Positions 22,698 through 30,664 of a stretch of 64,000 nucleotides of DNA are shown here, piece by piece. The stretch spans positions 5,259,501 to 5,323,500 of the forward strand of contig FSRD01000001.1 of the NCBI GenBank assembly GCA_900129675.1, given 5' to 3'. The stretch's first letter is position 1, and every line of letters starts with the position of its first letter. Both the position numbers and the translations under genes were made by a program. The notes beneath the pieces are model-generated. The model ran no database searches and was not told the origin of the DNA. It worked only from the letters and a program-made list of their open reading frames with translations. This DNA is from Bradyrhizobium erythrophlei. GTDB lineage: Bacteria; Pseudomonadota; Alphaproteobacteria; Rhizobiales; Xanthobacteraceae.

Positions 22698-22765
22698 GCC
22701 AAAAAACCAGCAACGAAGAATTTCTGTTCGACCCTGACTGCAACCACAAACAGGAGAGGCCTGCC

Positions 22766-23644
22766 ATGACGGACGTTCTGATTACTGCCGGCGAACTCGC
22801 CGATCTCATCAAGAAAGAACCGTGTGTCGTCATCGACACAAGGAATCCGGATGCCTACGCTGCGGGACACCTGCCCAATGCCGTCAACGTGCATGAAATC
22901 TTCACGTTCCTCGCAACGTCGACGCCGGAAGGCATGCAGGAGCTGAAGACCAAATTCGCCGACGCCTTCGGCGGCGCCGGCCTCTCCGGCAAGGAAACCG
23001 CGGTCATCTACGAACAGTCGATGAACTCCGGCTTCGGCCAGTCCTGCCGCGGCTATTACCTGCTGACCATGCTCGGCTATCCCAAGATCAAGGTGCTGCA
23101 TGGCGGCTACGACGCCTGGGCGGCCGCGGGGCTGCCGACGACCAAGGACGTGCCGTCGCCGGTGAAGGCGTCGTTCTCGATCATTCCCGAGGCCGGCGAC
23201 ATCCTGATCGACGCCAAGACGATGTTGGCGGCGCTCGACAAGCCCGGCATCGCGCTGCTCGACGTGCGCGATGTCGACGAGTGGATTGGTGAAAGCTCCT
23301 CGCCGTATGGCAAGGACTTTTGCCCGCGCAAGGGACGCATCCCCGGCGCTGTCTGGCTGGAATGGTACCGCATGATGAAGCCGACCGCCGAAGGGCCGCG
23401 CTTCAAGTCCAAGGACGAGATTCTGGCGGAGTGCGCCACCGTCGGCATCTCCGAGAATACGCCGGTCTATCTCTACTGCTTCAAGGGCGCGCGGGCGTCG
23501 AATACCTTCCTCGCGCTCAAGAATGCCGGCGTGAAGGATGTCCGGATGTATTTCGGCTCCTGGAACGAATGGTCGCGCGATCCATCGCTGCCGATCGATG
23601 AAGGCCTGCCGACCGCTGCCCGCATAACAGGCAAGGCGGCATAA
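22766..23644 (+). CDS. two-domain rhodanese (thiosulfate/mercaptopyruvate sulfurtransferase)
   Basis: 292 residues starting at the ATG after CAGGAGAGG; the long frame further upstream is a shadow of the previous gene. The N-terminal rhodanese domain (about 5-125) has no active-site cysteine loop. The C-terminal domain (about 145-285) has YLYCFKGARASN, with Cys238 at the persulfide position. The loop CFKGAR matches neither the usual thiosulfate (CRKGVT) nor mercaptopyruvate (CGSGVT) signature, so the sulfur donor is open. Rhodaneses can turn cyanide into thiocyanate, which is suggestive beside a cyanase. Confidence 0.88.
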   Translation: MTDVLITAGELADLIKKEPCVVIDTRNPDAYAAGHLPNAVNVHEIFTFLATSTPEGMQELKTKFADAFGGAGLSGKETAVIYEQSMNSGFGQSCRGYYLLTMLGYPKIKVLHGGYDAWAAAGLPTTKDVPSPVKASFSIIPEAGDILIDAKTMLAALDKPGIALLDVRDVDEWIGESSSPYGKDFCPRKGRIPGAVWLEWYRMMKPTAEGPRFKSKDEILAECATVGISENTPVYLYCFKGARASNTFLALKNAGVKDVRMYFGSWNEWSRDPSLPIDEGLPTAARITGKAA

Positions 23645-23659
23645 AACGTGCATGCCTCT

Positions 23660-23687
23660 CACTGCCCGGCCATTTGGCTGGGCAGTG
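23660..23687 (+). terminator. intercistronic hairpin
   Basis: CACTGCCCGGCC and GGCTGGGCAGTG form a 12-bp stem with one wobble and an ATTT loop, followed by ACTGAATTTT. It lies between the rhodanese gene and the transporter binding-protein gene, and could attenuate transcription or set the ratio of upstream to downstream products. Confidence 0.5.
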
Positions 23688-23753
23688 ACTGAATTTTCCC
23701 GAACGCGGTGGTGTGGGACCTTCTCCGCGGCCGGTGTGACAAAGGGGCGCAGC

Positions 23754-25139
23754 ATGTCCACATTCGATGATCCCTTCGATGCCGATCGCGCGCTTGCGCA
23801 ATCCGGCTGCGTGTGCGGCCAGCATCGCTCCGCGGCCGAACATGAGCACGCCACGCTGGCGCTGCGCTGCGAGGCTGTCGAAAGCGAACAGAAGCGTTAC
23901 GATGGCGTGGTGGCGTCTGCCGTGGTGCGGGCGATGTTTCCAAAGGACGCCGCGCGGCGCGCGTTCCTGAAATCGGTCGGCGCTGCGACCGCGCTTGCCG
24001 CGATCTCGCAATTCTTCCCGCTCAAGACCGCGACCGAGGCGTTTGCGGAAAGCGACGCGCCGGAGAAAAAGGACCTCAAGGTCGGCTTCATTCCGATCAC
24101 CTGCGCGACGCCGATCATCATGGCCGCACCCCTGGGCTTCTATGCCAAATACGGCCTCAACGTCGAAGTCGTAAAGACCGCCGGCTGGGCCGTCATCCGC
24201 GACAAGACCATCAACAAGGAATACGACGCCTCGCACATGCTGGCGCCGATGCCGATCGCGATCTCGTTGGGGTTGGGCGCGACCGCGATCCCGTTTGCGG
24301 TGCCGGCGATCGAGAACATAAACGGGCAGGGCATTGTGCTTGCCATGAAGCACAAGGACAAGCGCGATCCCAAAGACTGGAAGGGCATGAAGTTCGCTAT
24401 TCCGTTCGACTACTCCATGCACAATTACCTGTTGCGTTATTACCTAGCCGAGCACGGCCTCGATCCCGACACCGATGTGCAACTGCGCTCGGTGCCGCCG
24501 CCGGAAATGGTCGCCAATCTGCGCGCCGACAACATCGACGGCTTCCTCGCGCCTGACAATATCTGCCAGCGCGCGATCTTTGACGGCGTCGGCTTCATGC
24601 ACTTGCTGTCCAAAGAGATCTGGGACGGGCATCCCTGCTGCAGCTTTGCCGTCAGCAAGGAATTCATCACGACCTCGCCGAACTCTTTCGCGGCGCTGAC
24701 GCGGGCGATCGTGGACGCCACCGCCTATGCGTCGAAGGCCGAGAACCGCAAGCAAATCGCCGAGGCGATCGCGCCGGCGAATTACATCAACGCACCGGTA
24801 ACGGTGCTGGAGCAGGTGCTGACCGGCACCTATGCCGACGGTCTCGGCGGTGTCAAAACCGACGCCAGGCGCGTCGATTTCGATCCGTTCCCGTGGCAAT
24901 CCTTTGCGGTCTGGATGCTGACCCAGATGAAACGCTGGGGCCAGATCAAGGGCGATGTCGATTACAAGGCGGTGGCCGAGCAGGTCTATCTTGCCACCGA
25001 CACCAAGAAGGTGATGGCCGAGATGGGGCTGACGCCGCCACAGACCTCCTACAAATCGTTCTCGGTGATGGGCAAGACTTTCGATCCTGCGACGCCCGAC
25101 GATTATCTCGCGAGCTTCAAGATCAGGAAGGCGTCGTAG
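23754..25139 (+). CDS. ABC transporter substrate-binding protein, nitrate/cyanate/sulfonate type
   Basis: 461 residues from the ATG after AAAGGGGCGC. The mature part resembles NrtA/CmpA-type binding proteins (KVGFIPITCATPIIMA, GFYAKYGLNVEVVKTAGW, SHMLAPMPIAISLG). A twin-arginine signal, RRAFLK at about 68-73 followed by a hydrophobic run, predicts export in folded form. It is preceded by an unusual 65-residue extension with CVCGQH and EHEH that could bind metal or a cofactor. With the permease and ATPase it should deliver an anion, probably cyanate given cynS. Confidence 0.85.
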   Translation: MSTFDDPFDADRALAQSGCVCGQHRSAAEHEHATLALRCEAVESEQKRYDGVVASAVVRAMFPKDAARRAFLKSVGAATALAAISQFFPLKTATEAFAESDAPEKKDLKVGFIPITCATPIIMAAPLGFYAKYGLNVEVVKTAGWAVIRDKTINKEYDASHMLAPMPIAISLGLGATAIPFAVPAIENINGQGIVLAMKHKDKRDPKDWKGMKFAIPFDYSMHNYLLRYYLAEHGLDPDTDVQLRSVPPPEMVANLRADNIDGFLAPDNICQRAIFDGVGFMHLLSKEIWDGHPCCSFAVSKEFITTSPNSFAALTRAIVDATAYASKAENRKQIAEAIAPANYINAPVTVLEQVLTGTYADGLGGVKTDARRVDFDPFPWQSFAVWMLTQMKRWGQIKGDVDYKAVAEQVYLATDTKKVMAEMGLTPPQTSYKSFSVMGKTFDPATPDDYLASFKIRKAS

Positions 25140-25164
25140 CGGAATGGCGCGAACACGTTTGCAG

Positions 25165-25283
25165 TCGTCGTCCCGGCGAAGGCCGGGACCCATACACCGC
25201 GGCTTCGCGTTGGGGCATTTGGTCAGACGCCTTTTGCGAAATCCGGCGCCGGGGATTATGGGTCCCGGCTTTCGCCGGGACGA
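25165..25283. repeat. dispersed palindromic repeat, TCGTCCCGGCGAAGGCC family
   Basis: TCGTCCCGGCGAAGGCCGGG at the left and GGTCCCGGCTTTCGCCGGG plus GACGAC at the right form long inverted arms. It fills the gap between the binding-protein and permease genes. No other copy is seen in this window. Confidence 0.75.
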
Positions 25284-25304
25284 CATGCTGAGAGACTGTC
25301 TCCG

Positions 25305-26144
25305 ATGACCTTCTCGCTCCGCTTCCGCGCCGCGATTGTGTCGATCGCGCTGTTTGTTGCCTTCATCGGCATCTGGCACATCGCCACCCGCGGCACCGCC
25401 GCCGTCGCCACCATGACGCCGGAATATGCCAAGCTGATGGGGCTGACCGCGACGCAGGGCAAATCGGCGATGCCGGGACCATTAGATGTCGGCGCGAAAT
25501 TGTGGGAGCACCTCAAGCGGCCGTTTTATGATAACGGCCCGAACGACAAGGGCCTCGGCATCCAGCTCGGCTATTCCATCGCCCGCGTCGGCCTGGGCTA
25601 TGTTCTGGCCGTTATCGTCGCGATACCGCTCGGGTTCCTGATCGGGATGTCGCCCTTGATCAACAAGGCGCTCGACCCCTTCATTCAGGTGCTGAAGCCG
25701 ATCTCGCCGCTCGCCTGGATGCCGCTGGCGCTCTACACCATCAAGGATTCCTCGATCTCCGCGATCTTCGTGATCTTCATCTGCTCGGTGTGGCCGATGC
25801 TGCTCAATACGGCCTTCGGCGTCGCCGCCGTGCGCAAGGAATGGATCAACGTCGCGCGCACGCTGGAAGTCGGAACCGTCAGGCGCGCCTTCACTGTGAT
25901 CCTGCCGGCGGCCGCGCCGACCATTTTGACGGGCATGCGGATCTCGATCGGCATCGCGTGGCTCGTGATCGTCGCGGCCGAAATGCTGGTCGGCGGCACC
26001 GGTATCGGCTATTTCGTCTGGAACGAGTGGAACAACCTCTCGATCACCAATGTGATCATCGCGATTTTGCTGATCGGCATTGTCGGCATGCTGCTCGACC
26101 AGATTCTGGCGCGGTTCACCCGCATGGTCACGTTCCCGGAATGA
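25305..26144 (+). CDS. ABC transporter permease
   Basis: 279 residues with about six transmembrane helices. The cytoplasmic coupling loop is typical of the nitrate/taurine/cyanate family (EWINVARTLEVGTVRRAFTV then LPAAAPTILTGMRI). The stop codon overlaps the ATPase start as ATGA, showing translational coupling. A palindromic repeat separates it from the binding protein. Confidence 0.9.
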   Translation: MTFSLRFRAAIVSIALFVAFIGIWHIATRGTAAVATMTPEYAKLMGLTATQGKSAMPGPLDVGAKLWEHLKRPFYDNGPNDKGLGIQLGYSIARVGLGYVLAVIVAIPLGFLIGMSPLINKALDPFIQVLKPISPLAWMPLALYTIKDSSISAIFVIFICSVWPMLLNTAFGVAAVRKEWINVARTLEVGTVRRAFTVILPAAAPTILTGMRISIGIAWLVIVAAEMLVGGTGIGYFVWNEWNNLSITNVIIAILLIGIVGMLLDQILARFTRMVTFPE

Positions 26145-27076
26145 GCACGATGGCCGACAAGTTCATTTCTATCGAGGGTATCGCGCGGCGCTACCCGGGC
26201 GCCAGCGGCGGCTCGACCGCCGTGTTCGAAAATCTCTGGCTGTCGATGGCGCGCGGCGAATTTGGCTGTGTGATCGGCCATTCCGGCTGCGGCAAGACCA
26301 CAGTGCTGAATATCCTGGCCGGTCTCGACCAGCCGAGCGAAGGCACGGTGATCGTGGACGGGCAGGCGATCGAGGGCACCAGCCTCGACCGCGCCGTGAT
26401 TTTTCAGAGCCACGCGCTGCTGCCGTGGCGCACCGTGCTCGGCAACGTCGCCTATGCCGTGACGTCGAAATGGCGGAACTGGGACCGCGCGAAGGTGAAG
26501 GCGCATGCGCAGACCTTCATCGATTTCGTGGGGCTCACCGGCTCCGAGCACAAGCGCCCGTCGGAACTATCCGGCGGCATGAAGCAGCGCGTCGGCATCG
26601 CGCGCGCGCTCTCGATCACGCCAAAGATCATGCTGATGGACGAGCCGTTCTCGGCGCTGGACGCGCTGACGCGAGGAACGCTGCAGGATGAAGTTCGCCG
26701 CATCTGTCTCGAGACCGGGCAGACCGCGTTCATGATCACCCATGATGTCGATGAAGCGATTTATCTCGCCGACAAGATTTTCCTGATGACCAACGGTCCA
26801 GGTGCCGTGCTGGCGGAGATAGTGGAAAACCCGCTGCCGAAGGATCGCGGCCGCATCGATCTGCACCGCCACCCCTATTACTACGCGCTGCGAAACCATA
26901 TCGTCGATTTCCTGGTCAGCCGCAGCAAGACGTTTGCTGCGGAGACGCCCGGCCACGATGCGCGCAACGTGCCATTGGTTCGGATCGGCAAACCGGAACT
27001 GTTCGTTGCATCGGTATCCGAAGAAACAAAACAGGCGTCATGGCCGGGCTTGTTCCGGCCATCCACGTCTTCTTGA
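26141..27076 (+). CDS. ABC transporter ATP-binding protein, nitrate/cyanate type
   Basis: 311 residues from the ATG in the ATGA overlap; a second ATG 9 bases on is possible. Walker A is GHSGCGKTT, the Q-loop lies near FQSHALLPWR, the signature is LSGGMKQR, Walker B is IMLMDEP and the switch His is in ITHDVDEA. The last dozen residues (SWPGLFRPSTSS) come from a dispersed repeat that has landed on the 3' end, so the native C-terminus was probably different. Confidence 0.92.
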   Translation: MSTMADKFISIEGIARRYPGASGGSTAVFENLWLSMARGEFGCVIGHSGCGKTTVLNILAGLDQPSEGTVIVDGQAIEGTSLDRAVIFQSHALLPWRTVLGNVAYAVTSKWRNWDRAKVKAHAQTFIDFVGLTGSEHKRPSELSGGMKQRVGIARALSITPKIMLMDEPFSALDALTRGTLQDEVRRICLETGQTAFMITHDVDEAIYLADKIFLMTNGPGAVLAEIVENPLPKDRGRIDLHRHPYYYALRNHIVDFLVSRSKTFAAETPGHDARNVPLVRIGKPELFVASVSEETKQASWPGLFRPSTSS

Positions 27077-27124
27077 ACTCGCAGGGAAAAAGGCGTGAAT
27101 GGCCGGGACAAGCCCGACCATGAC
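27035..27124. repeat. dispersed palindromic repeat, CATGGCCGGGCTTGT family
   Basis: GTCATGGCCGGGCTTGTTCC and its counterpart GGCCGGGACAAGCCCGACC end the element, with ATCCACGTCTTCTT between. It overlaps the last 42 bases of the ABC ATPase gene and ends 20 bases before cynS. A second copy lies at 39015-39096. Confidence 0.8.
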
Positions 27125-27143
27125 GATTGAAAGGGAGACCCAC

Positions 27144-27626
27144 ATGAAACGCGAAGACCTCACCGAAAAGCTGCTCGATATCAAGCGCGAGAAGGGCTGG
27201 AGCTGGAAATACATCTGCGAAAAGATCGGCGGCTATTCCGAAGTGTTGATCGTCGGCGCGATCCTCGGCCAAATGAAATTGACAAAACCGCAAGCGGCGA
27301 ATGCGGCGGAACTGTTCGGGCTCTCGAAGTCCGAGACCGCCATGCTCAACGAGACCCCGATGCGCGGCATGCCGATGCCGCCGACCGATCCCCTGATCTA
27401 TCGCTTCTACGAACTGGTGATGGTCAACGGCCCGGCATGGAAGGCGCTAATCGAGGAAGAATATGGCGACGGCATCATGTCGGCGATCGATTTCGACATG
27501 GTGATGGAGCGCCTGCCCAACCCGAAAGGAGACCGCGTCAAGATCACCATGTCCGGAAAATTCCTGCCGTACAAATATTACGGTGCCAGCGGCAACGTGC
27601 CGGAGTATGGGTTTAAGGAGGGGTGA
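27144..27626 (+). CDS. cynS: cyanate hydratase (cyanase)
   Basis: Cyanase converts cyanate and bicarbonate to ammonia and carbon dioxide, giving nitrogen and detoxification. The 160-residue protein has the helix-turn-helix-like N-terminal domain and the unique catalytic C-terminal domain. Arg87, Glu90 (in IYRFYELV) and Ser113 (in GIMSAIDF) keep exactly the spacing of the known Arg/Glu/Ser triad. I chose the ATG after AAGGGAG; an earlier ATG lies inside a repeat. It ends the cluster and is fed by the transporter upstream. Confidence 0.96.
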   Translation: MKREDLTEKLLDIKREKGWSWKYICEKIGGYSEVLIVGAILGQMKLTKPQAANAAELFGLSKSETAMLNETPMRGMPMPPTDPLIYRFYELVMVNGPAWKALIEEEYGDGIMSAIDFDMVMERLPNPKGDRVKITMSGKFLPYKYYGASGNVPEYGFKEG

Positions 27627-27652
27627 CGTTGGCGTCGCGAAGCGACGACAAC

Positions 27653-27750
27653 GTCATTCCGGACGTCGTGAAACGGCGATCCCAGATGCGCAATTGCGCA
27701 TCGGGGAATCTCGAGATTCCGGGTTCGTGCTTCGCGCGCCCCGGAATGAC
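27653..27750. repeat. dispersed palindromic repeat, GTCATTCCGG family
   Basis: GTCATTCCGGACG and CCCCGGAATGAC are the ends, with internal short palindromes (GATGCGCAATTGCGCATC, GAATCTCGAGATTC). A shorter copy is at 47124-47165. It separates cynS from the convergent zeta-subunit gene and could act as a bidirectional terminator. Confidence 0.75.
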
Positions 27751-27764
27751 GGCGAGCGAGGCGT

Positions 27765-28085
27765 TTACGCCCCCGCCTTCACCTGGGCGATCGCCTGCGC
27801 CATCAGCTCGTTCATCTTGGCGCCGAGCTCCGATTCCGTGATGGCCTCGCCCTTGGCGGCGAGGTCCTTCGTCACCTTGTGGACCACGTCGCGGTCGCCG
27901 GCCTCGAAATCGGCCGCGACCACCTCCTTGGCATAGGCGGTCGCCCCGTCGCCCGTCAGTCCGAGCTTCTCGGCCACCCACAGTCCGAGCAGCCTGTTGC
28001 GGCGTGCCTGAGCCTTGAACTTCAGCTCCTCGTCCACGGCAAATTGCTTCTCGAAACCTTCCTCGCGCTTGTCGAAAGTGGTCAT
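27765..28085 (-). CDS. ATPase inhibitor subunit zeta (DUF1476)
   Basis: 106 residues. MTTFDKREEGFEKQFA and the FKAQARRNRLLGLWVAEKLG block are hallmarks of DUF1476, the family of the Paracoccus zeta subunit. That subunit binds the F1 part of ATP synthase and blocks hydrolysis. The inhibitory N-terminus is present. In the family it is usually a single gene, as here, divergent from purC. Confidence 0.88.
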   Translation of the reverse strand: MTTFDKREEGFEKQFAVDEELKFKAQARRNRLLGLWVAEKLGLTGDGATAYAKEVVAADFEAGDRDVVHKVTKDLAAKGEAITESELGAKMNELMAQAIAQVKAGA

Positions 28086-28395
28086 TTTTGCGGTTCCAAT
28101 CCCCGGTCGAATGGTAAACGCGGTCCGCGTTGCGGCAGGCTGCTTGGATACCTACATAAAGGCGGCGAATCGGCAAAACAACGGGCCGTTAGGCCGCAGG
28201 GCAAACGGTATAAGTTGGGCCCAATCGGGCCGGGTCGATTGTGCTGGATGGGCCAATCGGATAGGTTGGCATCAAGCTCGGTTCTTGTTCTGTTTCTTGT
28301 TCCCGGGCCTTCACGGCAGCTCCGTCGTGGGTCGCAAACCTTGTCATCCGGAGCACACCAAATTCATGGATTTCAACAAAACACGGTACATCCCC

Positions 28396-29163
28396 ATGAG
28401 CCGTCGACGCCGCATTTATGAAGGCAAGGCAAAGGTCCTGTATGAAGGTCCGGAGCCGGGAACCCTGATCCAGCACTTCAAGGACGATGCGACCGCGTTC
28501 AATGCCAAGAAACACCAGGTGATCGAGGGCAAGGGCGTCCTCAATAACCGGATTTCGGAGTACCTGTTTCAGCACCTCAACGACATCGGGGTGCCGACCC
28601 ATTTCATCCGCCGCCTCAACATGCGCGAGCAGCTGATTCGCGAGGTCGAGATCGTGCCGCTCGAGGTGGTGGTGCGGAACGTGGCGGCGGGCTCGCTGTC
28701 GCAGCGCCTTGGCATCGAGGAAGGCACCCAATTGCCGCGCTCGATCATCGAGTTCTATTACAAGAACGACCAACTCAACGACCCCATGGTGTCGGAAGAG
28801 CACATCACCGCGTTCGGCTGGGCGACGCCGCAGGAAATCGACGACATCATGGCGCTCGCCATCCGCGTCAACGACTTCCTGACCGGGCTGTTTCTGGGCA
28901 TCGGTATCCGCCTGGTCGATTTCAAGATGGAATGCGGACGCCTGTTCGAGAACGAGATGATGCGCATCATCGTCGCCGACGAGATCTCGCCGGACTCCTG
29001 CCGGCTGTGGGACATCAAGTCGAACGAAAAACTCGACAAGGACCGCTTCCGCAGGGATCTCGGTGGCCTGCTGGAGGCCTATACCGAAGTGGCAAAACGG
29101 CTCGGCATCCTGATGGAAAACGAGCGGCCGGCCGGCTCCGGTCCGGTGCTGGTGAAGAGCTGA
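28396..29163 (+). CDS. purC: phosphoribosylaminoimidazole-succinocarboxamide synthase
   Basis: Joins CAIR and aspartate in step eight of purine synthesis. 255 residues from MSRRRRIYEGKAKVLYEG, the conserved N-terminus; an ATG 30 bases upstream would add ten residues. Motifs include VVVRNVAAGSLSQRLG and DFKMECGRLF, and DEISPDSCRLWD near the active site. It starts the purC-purS pair. The preceding 310 bases (28086-28395) hold the promoter region and the imperfectly repeated GGGCCCAATCGGGCC / GGGCCAATCGG. Confidence 0.96.
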   Translation: MSRRRRIYEGKAKVLYEGPEPGTLIQHFKDDATAFNAKKHQVIEGKGVLNNRISEYLFQHLNDIGVPTHFIRRLNMREQLIREVEIVPLEVVVRNVAAGSLSQRLGIEEGTQLPRSIIEFYYKNDQLNDPMVSEEHITAFGWATPQEIDDIMALAIRVNDFLTGLFLGIGIRLVDFKMECGRLFENEMMRIIVADEISPDSCRLWDIKSNEKLDKDRFRRDLGGLLEAYTEVAKRLGILMENERPAGSGPVLVKS

Positions 29164-29171
29164 TTGCTAGC

Positions 29172-29283
29172 CGTCATCCTGAGGTGCTCGCCGGTTTCGG
29201 CGAGCCTCGAAGGATGGAGATAACACGATAATACAATGTCGCCCTTCGAGGCCCGGGCTTCGCCCGTGCACCTCAGGGTGACG
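29172..29283. repeat. dispersed palindromic repeat, CATCCTGAGG family
   Basis: CGTCATCCTGAGGTGC and GCACCTCAGGGTGACG are the outer arms, with CCTCGAAGGATGG and GCCCTTCGAGGC within. It fills the gap between purC and purS and shares its arms with the copy at 13318-13426. Confidence 0.8.
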
Positions 29284-29305
29284 TTCTGGATACTGGGTCA
29301 CGAAG

Positions 29306-29548
29306 ATGAAAGCACGCGTTACCGTTACGTTGAAGTCCGGCATTCTTGATCCCCAGGGCAAGGCCATCGAAGGCGCGCTGAAATCGCTCGGCGTCGATGG
29401 CGTCGCCAGTGTGCGTCAGGGCAAGGTGTTCGACATCGAACTGTCCGGCTCCGACAAGGCCAAGGCGGAGGCGGCACTGAAAGCCGCCGCCGACAAGCTC
29501 TTGGCGAATACCGTGATCGAGAATTATCGGGTCGAGGTTCTGAGCTGA
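29306..29548 (+). CDS. purS: phosphoribosylformylglycinamidine synthase subunit PurS
   Basis: 80 residues (MKARVTVTLKSGILDPQGKAIEGAL), the small structural subunit that holds PurQ and PurL together in the three-part FGAM synthase. Length and beta-alpha-beta pattern are normal. It is usually next to purQ; here 2.4 kb carrying corA (opposite strand) and an insertion sequence intervene. Confidence 0.95.
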   Translation: MKARVTVTLKSGILDPQGKAIEGALKSLGVDGVASVRQGKVFDIELSGSDKAKAEAALKAAADKLLANTVIENYRVEVLS

Positions 29549-29581
29549 CCATGATTTTGGGCGTCGCGGTCAGCCGCGCGC

Positions 29582-30598
29582 TCACAGCCATCCGACGCGG
29601 CGGAATCGCCAGTACAATCCGACGCAGGCGACCAGCATCAGTCCCATCACGATGAAATAGCCGTACTCCAGCTGGAGTTCGGGAATGTACTTGAAATTCA
29701 TCCCGTAGATTCCGGCAACCGCGGTCGGAACGGCGATGATGGCGAGCCACGACGCCAGCTTCTTGGAGACCGCGGTCTCCTGGGCCTGGCCGAGCAGAAG
29801 GCTCGCCTCGAACGCGAACGCCAGCACCTCGCGCATTGAATCGATGCGCTCCTGGATGTTCCTGACGTGGTCGGTGACGTCGCGAAACAGCGTCTGCATG
29901 GTCGAACGCACCATCGGCAGATTGTCGTGTTCGAGCCGGCGGCAGACTTCCACCAATGGTCCGACCGCGTTACGGAGCCGCAACAGATCGCGGCGCAGCA
30001 TGTAGAGCCGTTCGATCTGCGCCCGCGTGATGGTATTGGCCAGGACGTAATCCTCGATCTCCTCGACCTCCTCGTGGATCGTTTCGAGGACCGGGGAATA
30101 ATTGTCGACGATGAAATCGAGGATGGCGTAGAGGATATAATCCTCGCCTCGTGCAAGCGCGCGGGGACAGCTCTCGCAGCGTTCGCGCACCGCCGCATAT
30201 GACGTCGATGCGCCGTGGCGCACCGAGACCAGATAGCCTTCGCCGACGAACAGATGCGTCTCGCCGAACGCGATCCTGCCGTCGATCAGTTGCGCCGTCC
30301 GCGCCACGATGAACAGGCCTTCGCCGTACTGTTCGATTTTGGGCCGCTGATGGGCATTGTTGGCGTCTTCGATGGCGAGATCGTGCAGGTCGAACTGTTT
30401 CTGCACACTGGTCAGGAGCGCCAGATCCGGCTCGTAGAGCCCGATCCAGACCACATGACCCGGTCTGCTGCGCCAGCTCGACGCCTCATCGATGGCAATA
30501 TTGGCAACGCGCCGGCCGTCGACATAAACGCCGGCGGCGACAACGCCTTCGGAGGCGATCGGATCGGTTGCGGGGGTCGTCAGCGGCACAACATTCAT
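29582..30598 (-). CDS. CorA family magnesium transporter
   Basis: 338 residues from MNVVPLTTPATDP, with a GGGG site before it; the frame extends 30 bases upstream to another ATG. A large cytoplasmic domain precedes two C-terminal helices. The pore signature GMNF sits after the first helix (AVAGIYGMNFKYIPEL), the key CorA mark. It forms pentamers that import Mg2+ and related ions. It converges on purS with only 33 bases between the stops. Confidence 0.92.
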   Translation of the reverse strand: MNVVPLTTPATDPIASEGVVAAGVYVDGRRVANIAIDEASSWRSRPGHVVWIGLYEPDLALLTSVQKQFDLHDLAIEDANNAHQRPKIEQYGEGLFIVARTAQLIDGRIAFGETHLFVGEGYLVSVRHGASTSYAAVRERCESCPRALARGEDYILYAILDFIVDNYSPVLETIHEEVEEIEDYVLANTITRAQIERLYMLRRDLLRLRNAVGPLVEVCRRLEHDNLPMVRSTMQTLFRDVTDHVRNIQERIDSMREVLAFAFEASLLLGQAQETAVSKKLASWLAIIAVPTAVAGIYGMNFKYIPELQLEYGYFIVMGLMLVACVGLYWRFRRVGWL

Positions 30599-30664
30599 GG
30601 TTTCAATCCCCGGATGTTGTTGAGCCATGCTCCGACACAGAGCATTTCAGCAAGGCTAGCACTG

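Noticed and set aside
22058..22765. N-terminal extension of the rhodanese frame by about 236 residues
   Set aside because: It overlaps the acyl-CoA dehydrogenase gene in another frame and is Arg-rich nonsense. The CAGGAGAGG site and a normal rhodanese start at 22766 decide.
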